A DNA stretch of 64,000 nucleotides from Kingdonia uniflora (GCA_014058105.1 JACGCM010001793.1:1984001-2048000); one strand, 5' to 3'. Counted from the first letter of the stretch, positions 22,809 to 34,449 are shown. Notes: generated from the sequence alone by a model not told the origin. Numbers and translations: made by a program.

Positions 22809-23935
22809 TGCCATCCCCAAAAAATAACTAAAGACGTTCATAAACTTACAGACAAAATTGCTACTATCAATCGATTCTCATCAAAATCTTCAGACCGCTA
22901 TCATTGGTTGTTCCTATTACTCCGCAGCTGTACCAAACGAGTAAAAGTTCAGCCAAATGCAGAGGTTTAATGGACATCAGAATGCGAAGCAGCTTTTCAG
23001 GATCTCAAATCCTATTTTGGAAGGTCTTCCATCATGAGAACCCTAATAAATAATGAGGAACTGATTATATACTTAGTAGTTACAAATACTTCACTCATCT
23101 TAATTCGTATTCGACTTGAAGGAAAAATTGAGAAGCCAGTCTACTTCATCAGCAAAACTCTTACTTCAGCGAAAATGAGGTACTCTAAAATTAAGAAACT
23201 TCTTCTCACTTTTGTTTATACTTCATAGAAACTTAAGCGCTACTTCCAAGCTCATTCAGTCAAAGTCATGTCGAACTCCACTTCGGAAGTTTCAGTTTAA
23301 AAAAAATCAAGAAGAGTACAACAATGGTTAGTTAGTTTGGGAGAACTTGATATCAAGTTTGAACAATGTCATTCCGAAAAAGGTCAGGCCGCTACCAATT
23401 TTCTCACAGATTTTCCAGTGGAAGATTCCGAGTGGGAGGAGCACGATCCTGACCTTAAAGAAGAAGTTACAAAAGATCCACCCCCCAAAGCATTTGACGA
23501 GCGAGCTGAATGGATTATAAGAAAAGGGTAGAGACTTCTTACAGATAGATCTGTAGGACTCGCAGGGTCAGTAATTGGAATCATATTGATTACTCTTTCC
23601 ATAGAAAAAATTGAGAAATCAATCCACTTAGATTTTGAGGCCTCAAATAATGTTATCGAGTACGAAGCTCTTATTCACGGACTCGACCTCGCTCTTGAGC
23701 TCGGTCTCCCAGAGCTCTCAGTTTATAATGATTCACTATTCATTGTCTACCACTACTTAGAGTAATACAGGAAGAATGGAAGGATGATCAAATATGCAAC
23801 CCTCATTGCTGATTGGATGAGCAAGTTCGCGCAAGCAACTCTTGATTAACTTCCTCGAGGTGAAAACAGACTCGCCGATTCCTTGACATAACTAGCCGGG
23901 GTCTTAGGTAGAGAAGCTCGATATCTCCAGATCAA
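22809..23935 (+). pseudogene. R2 RT thumb and RNase H region
   Basis: It starts MPSPKNNKDVHKL, typical of the segment after the RT palm in Tat pol, and continues with CEAAFQDLKSYFG, KPVYFISKTL (first RNase H), LGELDIKFEQ and GQAATNF. The second RNase H has LLTDRSVG, NNVIEYEALIHG and a degraded last Asp (YNDSL). Stops lie at about 23229, 23528 and later. The RT palm and fingers are absent because of the deletion joining this to the R3 LTR. Confidence 0.75.
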
Positions 23936-24059
23936 GGTGATTTTAACCCTTAGCATTGATCGTATTTTTGTATGCACAATTAACACTGGGGGTGATAAAG
24001 GGGGAGACGATGATTGGCAAAAGCCTTTCTTAGTTTATCTCGGTATCGACAAAAAGTGT

Positions 24060-24890
24060 GAAGGGCTACTTCCAGCAGATTCAAAAGAGCGCCGACAGCT
24101 GATGGATAATTCAAAGTGCTACACAAACCAAAATGGTGCCTTAAACTACCATTCAGTCACGGTAGTTTGGGTGCCCCCACCTAATTCGCATTAATAACGG
24201 GCCCCAATTTGTTAGAGAAAAAGTCATAGCTTTCCTCAATCAACACAAAATCATCCACTCCCCATCCAATCCCTATTACCCTAAAGGCAATGGTCAACCC
24301 GCTATCACCAACAAAACCATCGTGGATGGACTCAAAAAATGGCTTCACTCACAGAAAAAGGGAATTGGGTTCGAGAACTTCATTGTGTCTTATGGGCATA
24401 TCGTACCACTCTACGTCAATCCTCAGGCTGCACTCCTTTCCTCCTAGCATATGGTACCGAAGGAATCTTTTCCTCTGAATACCATCACCCAGTCAAAGAC
24501 CACGAGCTAACTAGGGAGGAAAATAAATTTAAATTGGCTTACAACCTCAATGGGATTGATGAAACTAGGGAACGCGTTATCGCTAACCTAGGTCGATATT
24601 TCCAAATACAAGCCAGTTCGTACAACAGAAGAGATAGAAGTCGTACCTTCCAAATCAATGATCTCGTCCTCAGAGAAATACCTCAATACCGTAAAGAGTA
24701 TCATACTGGGAAACAAGCAGACTGAAACGAGAGAGTTCGCATTTGGAAGGTACGGCTTCTAAAGAGGGAGTTCAATTATACCAGGTCTCTCAGGCCTGGG
24801 ATCATATTACCTTATGACTAAAGAGGGAGTTCACATTTCAAATCCTTGGAACACTGGGCGACTGAAATGGTATTATCGTTAAGTCCCTCA
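24060..24890 (+). pseudogene. R2 integrase, internally deleted
   Basis: After ERRQLMDNSK the zinc-binding part and the first catalytic Asp are missing. Sequence resumes near 24170 in the core. The second Asp motif reads LIRINNGPQF (Asp to Asn). The Glu position reads GNGQPAITNK instead of GQAEITNK. The part after it (WAYRTTLRQSSGCTPFLLAYGT, LGRYFQIQ, VLREIPQYRKEY) is open for 128 codons. It cannot be catalytic. Confidence 0.75.
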
Positions 24891-25049
24891 CTACTCTATT
24901 TCAAATTCTTATTTTTTCCATTCCAAAAGTGAGATTTTCATCTCCATCCAGTGTAACTTTTTTTTTATTCAATGAAACTTATAAGTTTTTCTCCCATACA
25001 TCTCTCTACTTCGTAGACAACACATAAATTAAAGTGTAGAAAATACTAG

Positions 25050-25900
25050 CTTTCAATCCACCTCTATACCAGTTAAATCAAGGATAACATTTGGTTTGGC
25101 TGACTCTACTAAATCTCTGCGATTAAAACTAAAGTAACACTTATTTTACATCAAAGCTAAAGCTAGCTTTTATCTACCATAATATGGTTGTGACATCATA
25201 CCAGTTATCTTATCTCTACCAGACATAAGATAAAGCAAAGGTAAAACTAGCTTTCATCTACCCTAATATGGTTGTGATATCATACCAGTTAAATTGAGGA
25301 TAACACTTGGTTTGGTTGACTCTATTAAATCTTTGCGATTAAATCTAAGATAACACTTGTTTTACATCAAAGACTCTACCAGACATAAGATAAAGAAAAG
25401 GTAAAACTAGCTTTCATCTACCTCAATATGGCTGCGACATTATACCAGTTCAATCAAGGATAATACTTGTATTGGCCGACTCTACTAAATCTTTACGATT
25501 AAAGCTAAGGTAATACTTGTTTTACATCAAAGACTCTACCAGACATAAGATAAAGAAAAGGTAAAACTAGCTTTCATCTACCTCAATATGGCTACGACAT
25601 TATACCAGTTTAATCAAGGATAATACTTGTATTGGCCGACTCAACTAAATCTTTATGATTAAAGCTAAGGTAACAGTTGTTTTACATCAAAGACTCTACC
25701 AGACATAAGATAAAGTAAAGGTAAAGTTAGCTTTTATCTACTTCAATATAACTGCGACATCATGCCGGTTAAATTAAGGATAATACTTGGTTTGGCTGAC
25801 TCTACTAAATATCTGCGATTAAAACTATGGTAATACTTGTTTTACATCAAAGACTCTAACAAACATAAGAAGAAGTAAAGGTAATACTAGCTTTCATCTC
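25050..25900 (+). repeat. 160-bp tandem array after R2 integrase
   Basis: Units begin CTTTCATCTA at 25251, 25411, 25571, 25731 and 25891, spaced exactly 160 bases, with two shorter units before them (25050 and 25167). Each has ATACCAGTT, TAATACTTG or AACACTTGG, ACTAAATCTTT and TTTTACATCAAAGACTCTA. The array lies between integrase and the antisense block. In Tat elements such as Ogre, tandem repeats in this untranslated zone are known and can seed satellites. Confidence 0.85.
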
Positions 25901-26010
25901 TCAACTTTTCTACAACAACTACTTTTTATTTTAGGCTACATATACAACCTCTGCAATGGATCATTTTTAGCTTTTGGGATATCAGCTACGCTTTCCTAAA
26001 AAATAGAAGG

Positions 26011-29000
26011 TTAGTCAGCCATAAATTCTTGAGCTCCCCCTGTAACAGGAGGTCGATTAGCCATAAATTCTCGAGCTCGAGAAGTCACAACAATCCTGCC
26101 ATGCTCTATCAATTTAGTAGGTCGAGGGGCTAGATCTATTTCCATGGACTGCATACAATTTCCTCGATCTACATCAGCTCTACTAATACATCCTCTGTCT
26201 GAAAAACTATTAAACAAGGTATCTTTTTTTGACTTAATCCTTTTTACCTCCTCTACAAAATAGGCAATGACTGCCCTCAACAATTATGAGTGTGATACCT
26301 CGGTTACAACCGACCTAGAGAAATTTGTTTTAGCCATCTGAAGGCATTCTTCCAACCTCGCATATTGTTCTTTAAGCCATGTTATTTCTCTATATGCCCA
26401 ATCTGTGAAAGCAATGTTCTCTTCCATTTTTTTGTCAGCTTTTGCTGAATTAGCTTGATTAATTACTTCCAAATCGACAACCTGAGCACGAAGTACCACA
26501 ATCTCCCTGTTCAGTTCTTCCACATCCAGAATCATCTGTAACATTTTGCCTTTCTAATGTATCAAAATATCCTTCCCTCTAATTGCCCGCTCTAATCCTT
26601 GTTCCCTATAAAGAGTAGCATGCAGCTTCCTTTTATTCTCCCTCAACTGCTCAACTCCTTTTCGCACATGACCTTAAATTCGAGCGACATCCCCCTCTAG
26701 CTCTCTTATTCGAGTTGATAGGTGACTACATCTCCTTACACAAGGGAAATCTTGGCATCATTTTTATTCTTCCACGAGCGCCATCCAGCCTGGGCGTGTC
26801 TGGCATGTGAATTGGTCTGCGCCAATTTGGTCTTCAATTGCACTACTCTTTCATTCAACTCATCACACTTACGCTGTACCATTCAAAATTCATAATCATT
26901 GGCAGGTAAAGCTGTATATAATTGTTCAACTGCAACTACAAGCATAGATAGATCGCCTCGAGCTTTCTTTAGCTCGTTATCTTTATCAAACAATTTCTTC
27001 TTCAATCGCACCAGCTCGCTCCTGCAGTTTGCTAGATCAGCTCGATTTTGCTCCTGATTTTTAGTTGCCTTGATCAAATCATTCTTCAAATTGGCCACCG
27101 ACCGATTTAAGCCTTCCTCCAATTTTTCTAGCATATGTAGAATATAACAGGCCATGTCAGCCTCCCTACCCTTTACCATTAATGCATTATTCTGGCTTTT
27201 GGGTTTCGCTGCATGTTCTTTTAACTCCGTGAGCTCTTTTTGCCCTTTCTTAATTTCGACATCCTTCTCCTCGATCTGTTGAGCTAGGTCGATAGCAGTC
27301 TGTGTTGCCTCAACCAACTTGAAGTACACCTTTACATGTTGATATTCTCTGTCTTCATTCGCCTCTTTTATCCTATCAAACTCCTCTGTAAATTCTTGGT
27401 TATATTAGCGTACATCATCCTAGCAAAGATTAAAACTATATACATTATATCAAGTTCGATTCAGAGCACTCAATCACCACGTGTGACTTATTTCTAATGA
27501 AATATCTATTTTTTGATATCTACTGTGTAAAGCTACTTCTAAACTTAAGGTCCAAGTACATGATAGATGGATGCTCCATATCATATACTACCAAGTCTAA
27601 GGTACACATTATCTATATCTTAAAATTGTAAATATTTTGGTATTTCTTGTGCGCCATTTCAGTGCCATTGCCCCTAAGCCGGTAACAGGTTTATGGTCCA
27701 TCTCTACACTCTATTTATTACTTTGCTGCTCTATACTAATGAAGCATTCAAATTAAATATTTCTTGCTTTATTTTAACCTGCAGCTCCATTTGCGAAGAC
27801 AACAGGGACACTCAGGCATCTCTCTCCTTAGCAAGCTCAGCCTCTAATTCTTTTATTTTGAGGCGTATGCCCTTAAGTTCCTACAACAAGGTTTGCAAAA
27901 GTGACTTAGCCTGCAGAATTCTATGCAACAAAAAATATCCTTTCAGTTTACAAACATTCCCAAATATTTATACAATCACAAAATTATCATACTACTCTAC
28001 CTTTTCATTCTCTTCTTCTGGATGCTCGTTGTTATCCCCTTGGTTGTCTCTCACCGTCTGAGGAGAAATACCATCCAGCCCATCCACAACTCTAACAACA
28101 TCACCTTCAATCATTTCATCTTCTTCTACACATAGGTATCAGCCCTAATGACATCCACCTCATCTTTAGAATATTCTTTTGACATAAGGTGGCGCCCGAG
28201 TCGGTCACGCTCAGCTATCACCTCTTTCAAGTTTTCTCTCGCTTCTGTATGTAGGTTGCTGATCTCTACCACTTACGAAGCCTTCAAAGCCTCCATCCAT
28301 TTTCCATCCTTGAGAAAATGAGTTTTCAATCGAGCTACGTTCCTATCAAGCTTGACCTTCTTCCTCTTCAGCTTGGTTCTCTCCTCCTCAACCCCGAGAA
28401 AGATTCCCTTCATCAGACGAGTAGCCTGCAAAACAAGCAGAATTAACCTTATTATTAGTTTGAGTCGCAGTACAAAAATTTCATAAAATATTTTGGCATA
28501 TGAACCTGCCATTTTGCTTATCTCCTATTCCCCGTGGATAACATCCAACCTGGCTTTTTCCTCAGCCTCTTTGAAATTGTCCTCCCCAACAGATTAATCT
28601 TCCACGACATTCACCCCTATCACTTTAGAAGGTTCAACCCTTCTCCTTTTTGTCTTTTCTACGGTCTCGCCACTTCCCGTGGTTCCAGAGGTCGAAGGAC
28701 GCTTCAGTATTTATTTTTTGGGAAAAGTTCGAGCTAACTTGCTCGATGTAGTTGACTTAGGTAACACTGTGCAGTCTACTCCGGGGGCCTTAGACAAGTT
28801 TACTCGCATTTCCCCATATGTCCCTATCTTCTTGTTGCCGTCTGTACCCATTATTAGCCTCGTCGACTGAGATTTTAGAACTTTTACTACCCGGCTGTTA
28901 ATTCGCTTTTTTCTGCTAATGCCAAGTTCCTCCAACACAGCCTCGAGCTCTGTCTCTTCCTGAGCGATTGTATTTCCTACAATGATTTTTCTCTCATCAT

Positions 29001-29858
29001 TCGAGATTTAGGACTTATCATGCACAAAACATTATTATCAGCAGAGCATCATACAACTTCAACTATCAATCTCATATATTATACATTGTTATACTTACTT
29101 TGTTTTACAGTTCTAAACAGAGGCTCCAAGGGTTCTTCATCACCTCTCTGAAGGAAATCGCCCTTCACCCATATCACATTATCATTCCATGGTCAACCTG
29201 TTGAGTTCAGATCAAAGAAGCGAGGCCGAGTCGAGCTCGCACAGAAATATGCCCCTCCACTTGCAGAATAGTTTTTTACCCCTTAAAACTAATAAGCATC
29301 CTCAGAGGATATCCTCCTCCTCCAATTTTCTTCCCACCGTGTATTCAGAGATTTACAAACACTTATTACCTCCCACATGATCCCGTTCATCTGAACGGGA
29401 CATGCCCCGATAAGCTTCATAATCCCTTTCGCTAGGTTGTTAAGGGGAAGACTCAATCCGTACTCCAACTGAGACAGATAACATAAAAAGCCCTCTGAAA
29501 GTTCACTCTAAGCATTCCCATCGAAATACTCCAAATAGATCGATTCATCTATACCCTAATCCCTTTTCTATTTTGCCAAATCAACCAACAAATAAAAGTA
29601 TTCCTCCCTCATTGTTATAGTGCAACCCCTAAATTGCCTACCAGCGTGTTCTATACAGTTATCTTATCTACCACTTACAGAAGCCTTGGTTTTACCAAAC
29701 TCTTTGAATGCATCCGAGCGAGGAGGATAAAATACCAATCTTCCAGGGAAATCTGAAAATTGATCAACACCTACTTCTTCTCCACTGTCAGACAGTTCGA
29801 TCTCAGACTCAACCGACCGACCAGAGGTCGATGCCTTATTAACAAGGGAACTCACCAT
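26011..29858 (-). pseudogene. R2 antisense large gene asORF-L (family 1)
   Basis: The ATG at 29858 gives MVSSLVNKA. The globular domain of exon 2 (YPPRSDAFKEF, YGLSLPLNNLAKG, IGACPVQMN, SGGAYFCASSTRPRFFDLN, WNDNVIWVKGD) ends at the donor at 29098 (GTAAGT). Exon 3 contains STSGTTGSGE and KRRRVE. Exon 4 has LMKGIFLGVEE and DRLGRHLMSKEYSKDEV. Coiled-coil exons lie at 27329-26883 and 26544-26010, ending VIAYFVEEVK, DRGCISRADV and LAPRPTKL. Donor positions match those of R1 and R3. In-frame stops show decay. It may encode a coiled-coil nuclear protein; the role in transposition is unknown. Confidence 0.7.
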
Positions 29859-30109
29859 ATCAAATACAGAAAGAGGATTTTATCCTACACAAACACTCCT
29901 CACGATCAACCTACACATAGGTCTAGGTATATATCATTATCTTTTATATATACGTCAACCACATACAAATATCTTTCATATATCATATATAAAGCAGGTT
30001 TGCCTAGATTATTATAAATAGTAATTTATAGATATTCCTAGAAACAAAACACAATCTTCAAAAATACATACATACGTCACAAATCCTCTTCTAACCTTCT
30101 ATGTCAGAA

Positions 30110-30431
30110 TATTAATCCGAGGCAGCGCAAACCCTTCCCCCGCAACGCTGCTGTATAACCACCTCCGTGACTCCGTCTCAACAACTCCCTCATGTTTTGA
30201 CTGTTGATCACTTTCAACTAAATCTCTACGAGTTTCTCAGCTATTTTTGCCTTTCTTCTTCCCTTCTCTCTCACTGCTCTTCATATTTTTGGAAGTTGAA
30301 AAAATTTTGGCAGATGAAGATGACGCAGTATTAATATTTTTTCTCTCTAACTGCTGGCAGTTATAGAGCCTCGTACGAGCCGTCCTCGGTTTTGGATCCG
30401 AGGCATCCCTTCCACTATCCATGTCAGACAT
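30110..30431 (-). pseudogene. leader exon of R2 asORF-L
   Basis: It starts MSDMDSGRD, has TARTRLYNC, LERKNIN and ASSSS, then a Lys-rich run and, after a stop, SRRWLYSSVAGEG. It aligns with the R3 leader exon (MFDMDSG). AATATAAGG, TATA-like, lies about 50 bases upstream on the minus strand. Confidence 0.5.
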
Positions 30432-30836
30432 CTTACACCTTTTCGGTTAAAACGTTTTCCCATCATTGCCCTTTGCCTTATATTTTAATCTATTTTTATC
30501 TCTCTTTTCCAAATCTCCCTCTGACCTCACCACACTCATGATGACTCACGCTTATACGCAGTCAGGTTGTCACTACTTTATCACAAGGGATAAAATCTGA
30601 AGCTCCCTAGTTTTTCCATTCTCCCTTCTTCTACTTATAGCAACAATGATGTCATTTCCGAGGCCCTCAAATTTTTTTTCAAAAATATTCAAATTCATTT
30701 TTCACAACAGTAACAAGCAACATTCACAAAGATAGAGGATCTATTCAACTCTTATTTTCAGTCCGTCTTCTTTATGATTATTCAAACTCATATAGTTATA
30801 TATATTTTGTTACCCCTATTTACATTTATTCTTATT

Positions 30837-31187
30837 TTACCTCACATATAAAAAATTGCTTTGATTTCCCAGGCAGCCACATCCAATCAGATATACGGCA
30901 ACAATCCTTACATCTTCTAATTCGATCTCCTCTACGACAAGCTCTCTCACATAAATTTTTTGAGCTGCAGGATCCACCATAATTTCTTGAAACATCTCTT
31001 CATAAAAGTGACGTTCATATTTGTGTTCTTTCCCAATCCCATCTAAACCTTCAAATTGAACCTCCCTCACTGGTAGTTCAACGCCATAATATATCAATCC
31101 AAAAATCAGTTCCCACACTTTTGCAATTTTTATTGCCTATCGCCCATCAGCGGCATATCGTATTCTCTCAGATCGAGTCCACACCAT
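30837..31187 (-). CDS. R2 small antisense ORF asORF-S2
   Basis: The ATG at 31187 gives MVWTRSERIRYAADG, one stop (TAG) follows, and the frame is then open to 30837, 116 codons in total. Core segments are VWELIFGLIYYGVELPVREV, YERHFYEEMFQEIM, DPAAQKIYV and ELVVEEIELEDV. It is predicted mostly helical and acidic, without a signal peptide. R3 holds a homologous copy. The general pattern (E..FG...MP/LP...Y...L.E) also recalls the S-ORFs of family 2, but that link is weak. A TATA box lies 40 bases upstream. No known family recognised. Confidence 0.6.
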
Positions 31188-31226
31188 TCTTATTTCCTTC
31201 CCCAAACTTAGAATTCATTTTACCCT

Positions 31227-31234
31227 TATTTATA
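31227..31234 (-). promoter_or_regulatory. TATA box before R2 asORF-S2
   Basis: TATAAATA on the minus strand (AGTATAAATAAGGG context), 40 bases before the ATG at 31187, at the same place as in R3. Confidence 0.55.
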
Positions 31235-31599
31235 CTTTTTTTTACTACTTCTCCCTAAGTCGCGAGATTATCCAATTATATCTTAACAGAAACACCAATA
31301 TCTTGGGAAAAGTTATTTGAACATATCTCTTCCTATCAACCACAGTCATTTCATACTTTTTAGAGTGAGCTTAATCTTTTTAAGTCTAATATTCCAGAAC
31401 GACCTATCCAAGATCGATTCTTCATTTTTAAACTTCTATAATTTTTTTCCCCCAATTTTTGGCGTACAGGTGGAATCGTATTTGACACTTAACACATATT
31501 TTTCAATTTTTAATAGCTCGATTTCTAGAGTAAATCTATTCTTTATCAACACAGAGTTTGGATAACACATTTTATTTATCTTCAAACATATTATAAATG

Positions 31600-31745
31600 T
31601 TGTTTCAAATGCCAAGTCTTTCAGGTACACAACGTCAGGTACTTTACAGATAACAAGTCTTTCAAGTACTCAACATCAGGTACTTTACAGATAACAAGTT
31701 TTTTTAGTGCTTTTACAGCTAACAAGTCTTTCAGGAACTCTGAAA
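31600..31745 (+). repeat. short tandem words before R2 asORF-S1
   Basis: Three copies of TTTACAG.TAACAAG.TTTT lie near 31644, 31685 and 31712, separated by CAGGTACTTT-like text. Isolated copies lie at the same place in R3. Function unknown. Confidence 0.55.
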
Positions 31746-32044
31746 CGTCAAATCCTTCAGCTCGTTCTACTTCAATGATTTTTTACCCTGACACAAAGAA
31801 GACATTAAAAACGACAAGTATCCTCCCTCCCATGAGTTTTGTCGAAGTATAGAAAAACTTCAAATAGAAACTATGAAAGCAAGAGACTCAGTGCTTGAAC
31901 CAACTCTTCAAACTGAAGGTCTTCTTAGTGCAAAGTAGCAATAGAAGTGCAGAACAAGACTTTCATTCTTCGTCTTCCTCCTCCACTACCATCACCGCCT
32001 CTCCTATAACCATCACCCTCACAGAGTTGGTAGAGATGAAGAGG

Positions 32045-32362
32045 GCCTGACCTTAGAATCCATTACAATGCAAGACATCAGTACAGCTGCCTCGCAATTA
32101 AGCCTATCCCTGCGTCTGTCTCCTCAACCTTGTCTTTTGCAAGATTACAGCGAAAAGCCTAACGTTGCTCACCTGTCAAGATAACGTGGTGAAACCTCCA
32201 TCTACAATAAAAATCCTCCTCAGTTTTAGCTGCTTCGTCTTCCGACATTCCCTGATACGTCGGAGGAACAAGAATGGAAGTAGGCATCCCCAAGGACTGA
32301 TCCCCTAAGTACTTCAACTTTAACCTTTGCATTTTAGAAGCAATTCTCTCCTTAAGAACCAT
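32045..32362 (-). pseudogene. R2 small antisense ORF asORF-S1
   Basis: It reads MVLKERIASKMQRLKLKYLG, PTSILVPPTYQGMSEDEA, then YCRWRFHHVILTGEQR, a stop, and ALFAVILQKTRL. It aligns with R3 asORF-S1 and, more distantly, with the family 2 small ORF nearest the LTR (KLHIKFFG, MPELVKV, YAYLW, TAEKRYLLL). It lies about 360 bases from the 3' LTR on the opposite strand. Function unknown. Confidence 0.6.
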
Positions 32363-32449
32363 TCTTCAGGTCTTCACCATCTACAAAAAGTGCAGAAGAT
32401 TTAACAATAGAGCAAGCATACTTTGCCATATACCTCGGTACAGGTATTA

Positions 32450-32457
32450 TTTATATA
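32450..32457 (-). promoter_or_regulatory. TATA box before R2 asORF-S1
   Basis: TATATAAA in GGGTTATATAAATAATA on the minus strand, conserved with R3 at 22203. Confidence 0.5.
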
Positions 32458-32706
32458 ACCCCCTACATTTATTGTGCAGGAACATTTCCCTAAACATTAT
32501 CATTCAATACAGACAAGACTCTTCAAACCCTAACCATCACATAGTCATGATTCCCATCAACATTCAATGCACATATGTTTCTCCATAGCACGCGGATTTT
32601 CCATATAGTCAAAACAACATCATTACTTCAGTCATTATTCAAATTTCTAACCCGAATACCCATTTACCCACAGATTCTATCTCAACCCAAGCCACTCGTA
32701 ACTTTA

Positions 32707-32722
32707 GGTGTGGGGGGGCGCT
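32707..32722 (+). other. R2 polypurine tract
   Basis: GGTGTGGGGGGGCGCT lies directly before the 3' LTR. Confidence 0.75.
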
Positions 32723-33302
32723 TGAAGGGGCCTACTCCTCAACCTTGCTCATATTGAGCTATCTCCAGTTCGAACTACCTACATAATTAAATAGTGCCAC
32801 CTATTTTTCGAACTGATAAAGAACGTGGGTCGAGCTCAAATAGAAAAACCTTAACAAGTCAAAGACACCTGTCTCTCATGAAATCAGCAGTTACTCAGTC
32901 AACCGCCACTAACCACATTGTTCAGAGAACTTGCTGCAGCACGATGAAAACTGTGAAGAAGGCCTATAAAAAGGAGAAGTTCCAGAAGAGAAAAGGACCC
33001 AAAAAAATATACGATAAATCATCTAAAAAACTATATTTTTAGATTCTCCAATAACTTAAAGCTTCTTATTTACAAGATCAAAAATTTCTAAGTCAAGTGA
33101 TTCCTAGCAATAAAATATCCGCCTCAAGCAATAAATGTCACTATTATAAAAACCCTCGACTCGAGATCGTGGCTTTTTACCTATTCAGAGGTTTTCTACG
33201 CTAAATCACCTGTGTCATTTCTTACTTTGTATTATATTTTGCCACATGTACATTGGTGTAAGAGCTAATTCTAAACTATTTTGAGCTTGCAGAATTTGGC
33301 CT
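32723..33302 (+). repeat. R2 3' LTR (family 1), 580 bp
   Basis: It starts TGAAGGGGCC and ends TTTGGCCT (CA end mutated). It is closest to 8025-8640. TATA box GGCCTATAAAAAGG near 32960; CAAGCAATAAA near 33127. Confidence 0.8.
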
Positions 33303-34133
33303 TAATTCCAATCGATTACGAAATTTATAGTGGTAGGATAGAGAGATGACTCGTTGGACCTTTCTTCGGAGTCAAGGACGCACCCATAAGCGTTGTGTTA
33401 ACCAAAATCTTCACCGATTTAAAAAATGTATATGTAGAAGTTGTAGATTTTTGGCAGGGAGATGTTGAGATTGAAAGAAAAAAAGAGAGGATGTCATGTG
33501 GTAAGCACGTGTATATTTTTTTTTAAACCAAGCCCACCATACAAACCCAACCCATTTCCATAGCTCTTCTCCTTCTTCTTTTTTACAAGCCAGCCACCCA
33601 CTTGCTCAAAATTCAAATCTTGGCTGAAAAAAATATGATGTCAGCTAATATTTTGGTTCACCAACTACCCAACCCACTATATAGTACACATGCTTCACAT
33701 GTGTTGATCTCAACCCCACATCCCATGGTTTATAACCCAGACCCAGATCCAACTCAGAATTTGGACTCATGTATTATGTACATGGAAAACTTGTCAGCCA
33801 GTCCCATTCCATTATTACCACATTAGGAAAAGCCACTGGTGGTCAATCCATTTTGGGAGGGCTTTTTAGTGAATTTCGAGATGTAGGTTTCTAAGTTTTA
33901 TATAGTTTTAGATGTTCTTCAACATAGAGATTTGAAGACCTTGGGCACAATATCTGGGTACAGAAAATTCTGCAGAAGACTTTATGATTTCCAGAAGAAC
34001 TCCACCTTACATATTTCGCGCACATTCTACTAGATGAAGATGAAGAAATTGAGATGCACACTACATATATGAGTAATTCCTCTGGAGCACCGTCTGCTAA
34101 TTTTGTGAACGAAATCTTCTTAGATGGAAGGTT
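33303..34133 (+). other. N1 internal 3' part
   Basis: This is the remaining internal sequence of N1 after the R2 insertion. It is AT-rich with a possible weak polypurine stretch (AGATGGAAGG) before the right LTR. The ORFs here are short and I see no retroelement motif in them. Confidence 0.55.
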
Positions 34134-34449
34134 TGATGTGAGACTTATGTTTATTTTATGAGATTGTGTGAGACTTATGTTTATTTTATGTTTTAGCTTA
34201 AGCTCTGTTGGAGAGGTCTAATGTAACTTATTAGCAGTTCTGACTTTTAGGTTAGTTTCTAAAATATTCCTAGCTAGGGTTTCAACCTCCCTTAAATTCT
34301 ATAAAAGGGAGGCTAGGTTCTCTATTTTTGGAGTTGATTTTGATTAATGAAAGTTCATTTATTTTGTTGAAATACTAGCTTTCTCGAACTCTCAAATACA
34401 ACGTGATCTTCATACGAATCTCGCTTCCGCGTTCGTAGTAATCACGTCT
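34134..34449 (+). repeat. N1 right LTR, 316 bp
   Basis: It starts TGATGTGAGAC and ends CGTCT. It aligns with 7276-7603, with a short internal duplication (TGTGAGACTTATGTTTATTT twice) near the start. Confidence 0.85.

Larger units (their letters stand above)
8025..33302 (+). mobile_element. R2: family 1 Tat-type element, interrupted by R3
   Basis: The 5' LTR (8025-8640) and 3' LTR (32723-33302) belong to the same sub-type: both carry the ATAGTGCCACCTA-like block that the R3 LTRs lack. Between them lie gag-protease (8723-11020, with a duplicated copy to 12188), the inserted R3 (12189-22806), RNase H, integrase, 160-bp repeats, the antisense block, a polypurine tract and the 3' LTR. RT is gone: sequence resumes after R3 in the RT thumb. 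The flanking 5-mers (AGTAT and TAATT) do not match, so the target duplication is lost or the LTRs are not an original pair. Confidence 0.7.
7276..34449 (+). mobile_element. N1: short-LTR retrotransposon, non-autonomous, split by R2/R3
   Basis: Two similar short LTRs (7276-7603 and 34134-34449) are flanked by identical GTACT. A TGGTATTAGAGC primer site, of the tRNA-iMet type, follows the left LTR. Without the Tat elements inside it, only about 1.25 kb of internal sequence remains (7604-8024 and 33303-34133). There is no recognisable protease, RT or integrase, so it was probably non-autonomous. The primer type fits Copia and several Ty3/gypsy groups, so its superfamily is unresolved. Its insertion predates R2, which lies inside it. 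Confidence 0.85.

Noticed and set aside
25050..25900. CRISPR-like regular repeats
   Set aside because: The whole 160-bp unit is repeated without unique spacers; it is a satellite-type array in a plant retroelement.
33602..33826. 74-codon ORF in the N1 3' internal part
   Set aside because: No motif and no copy elsewhere in the window; likely chance.
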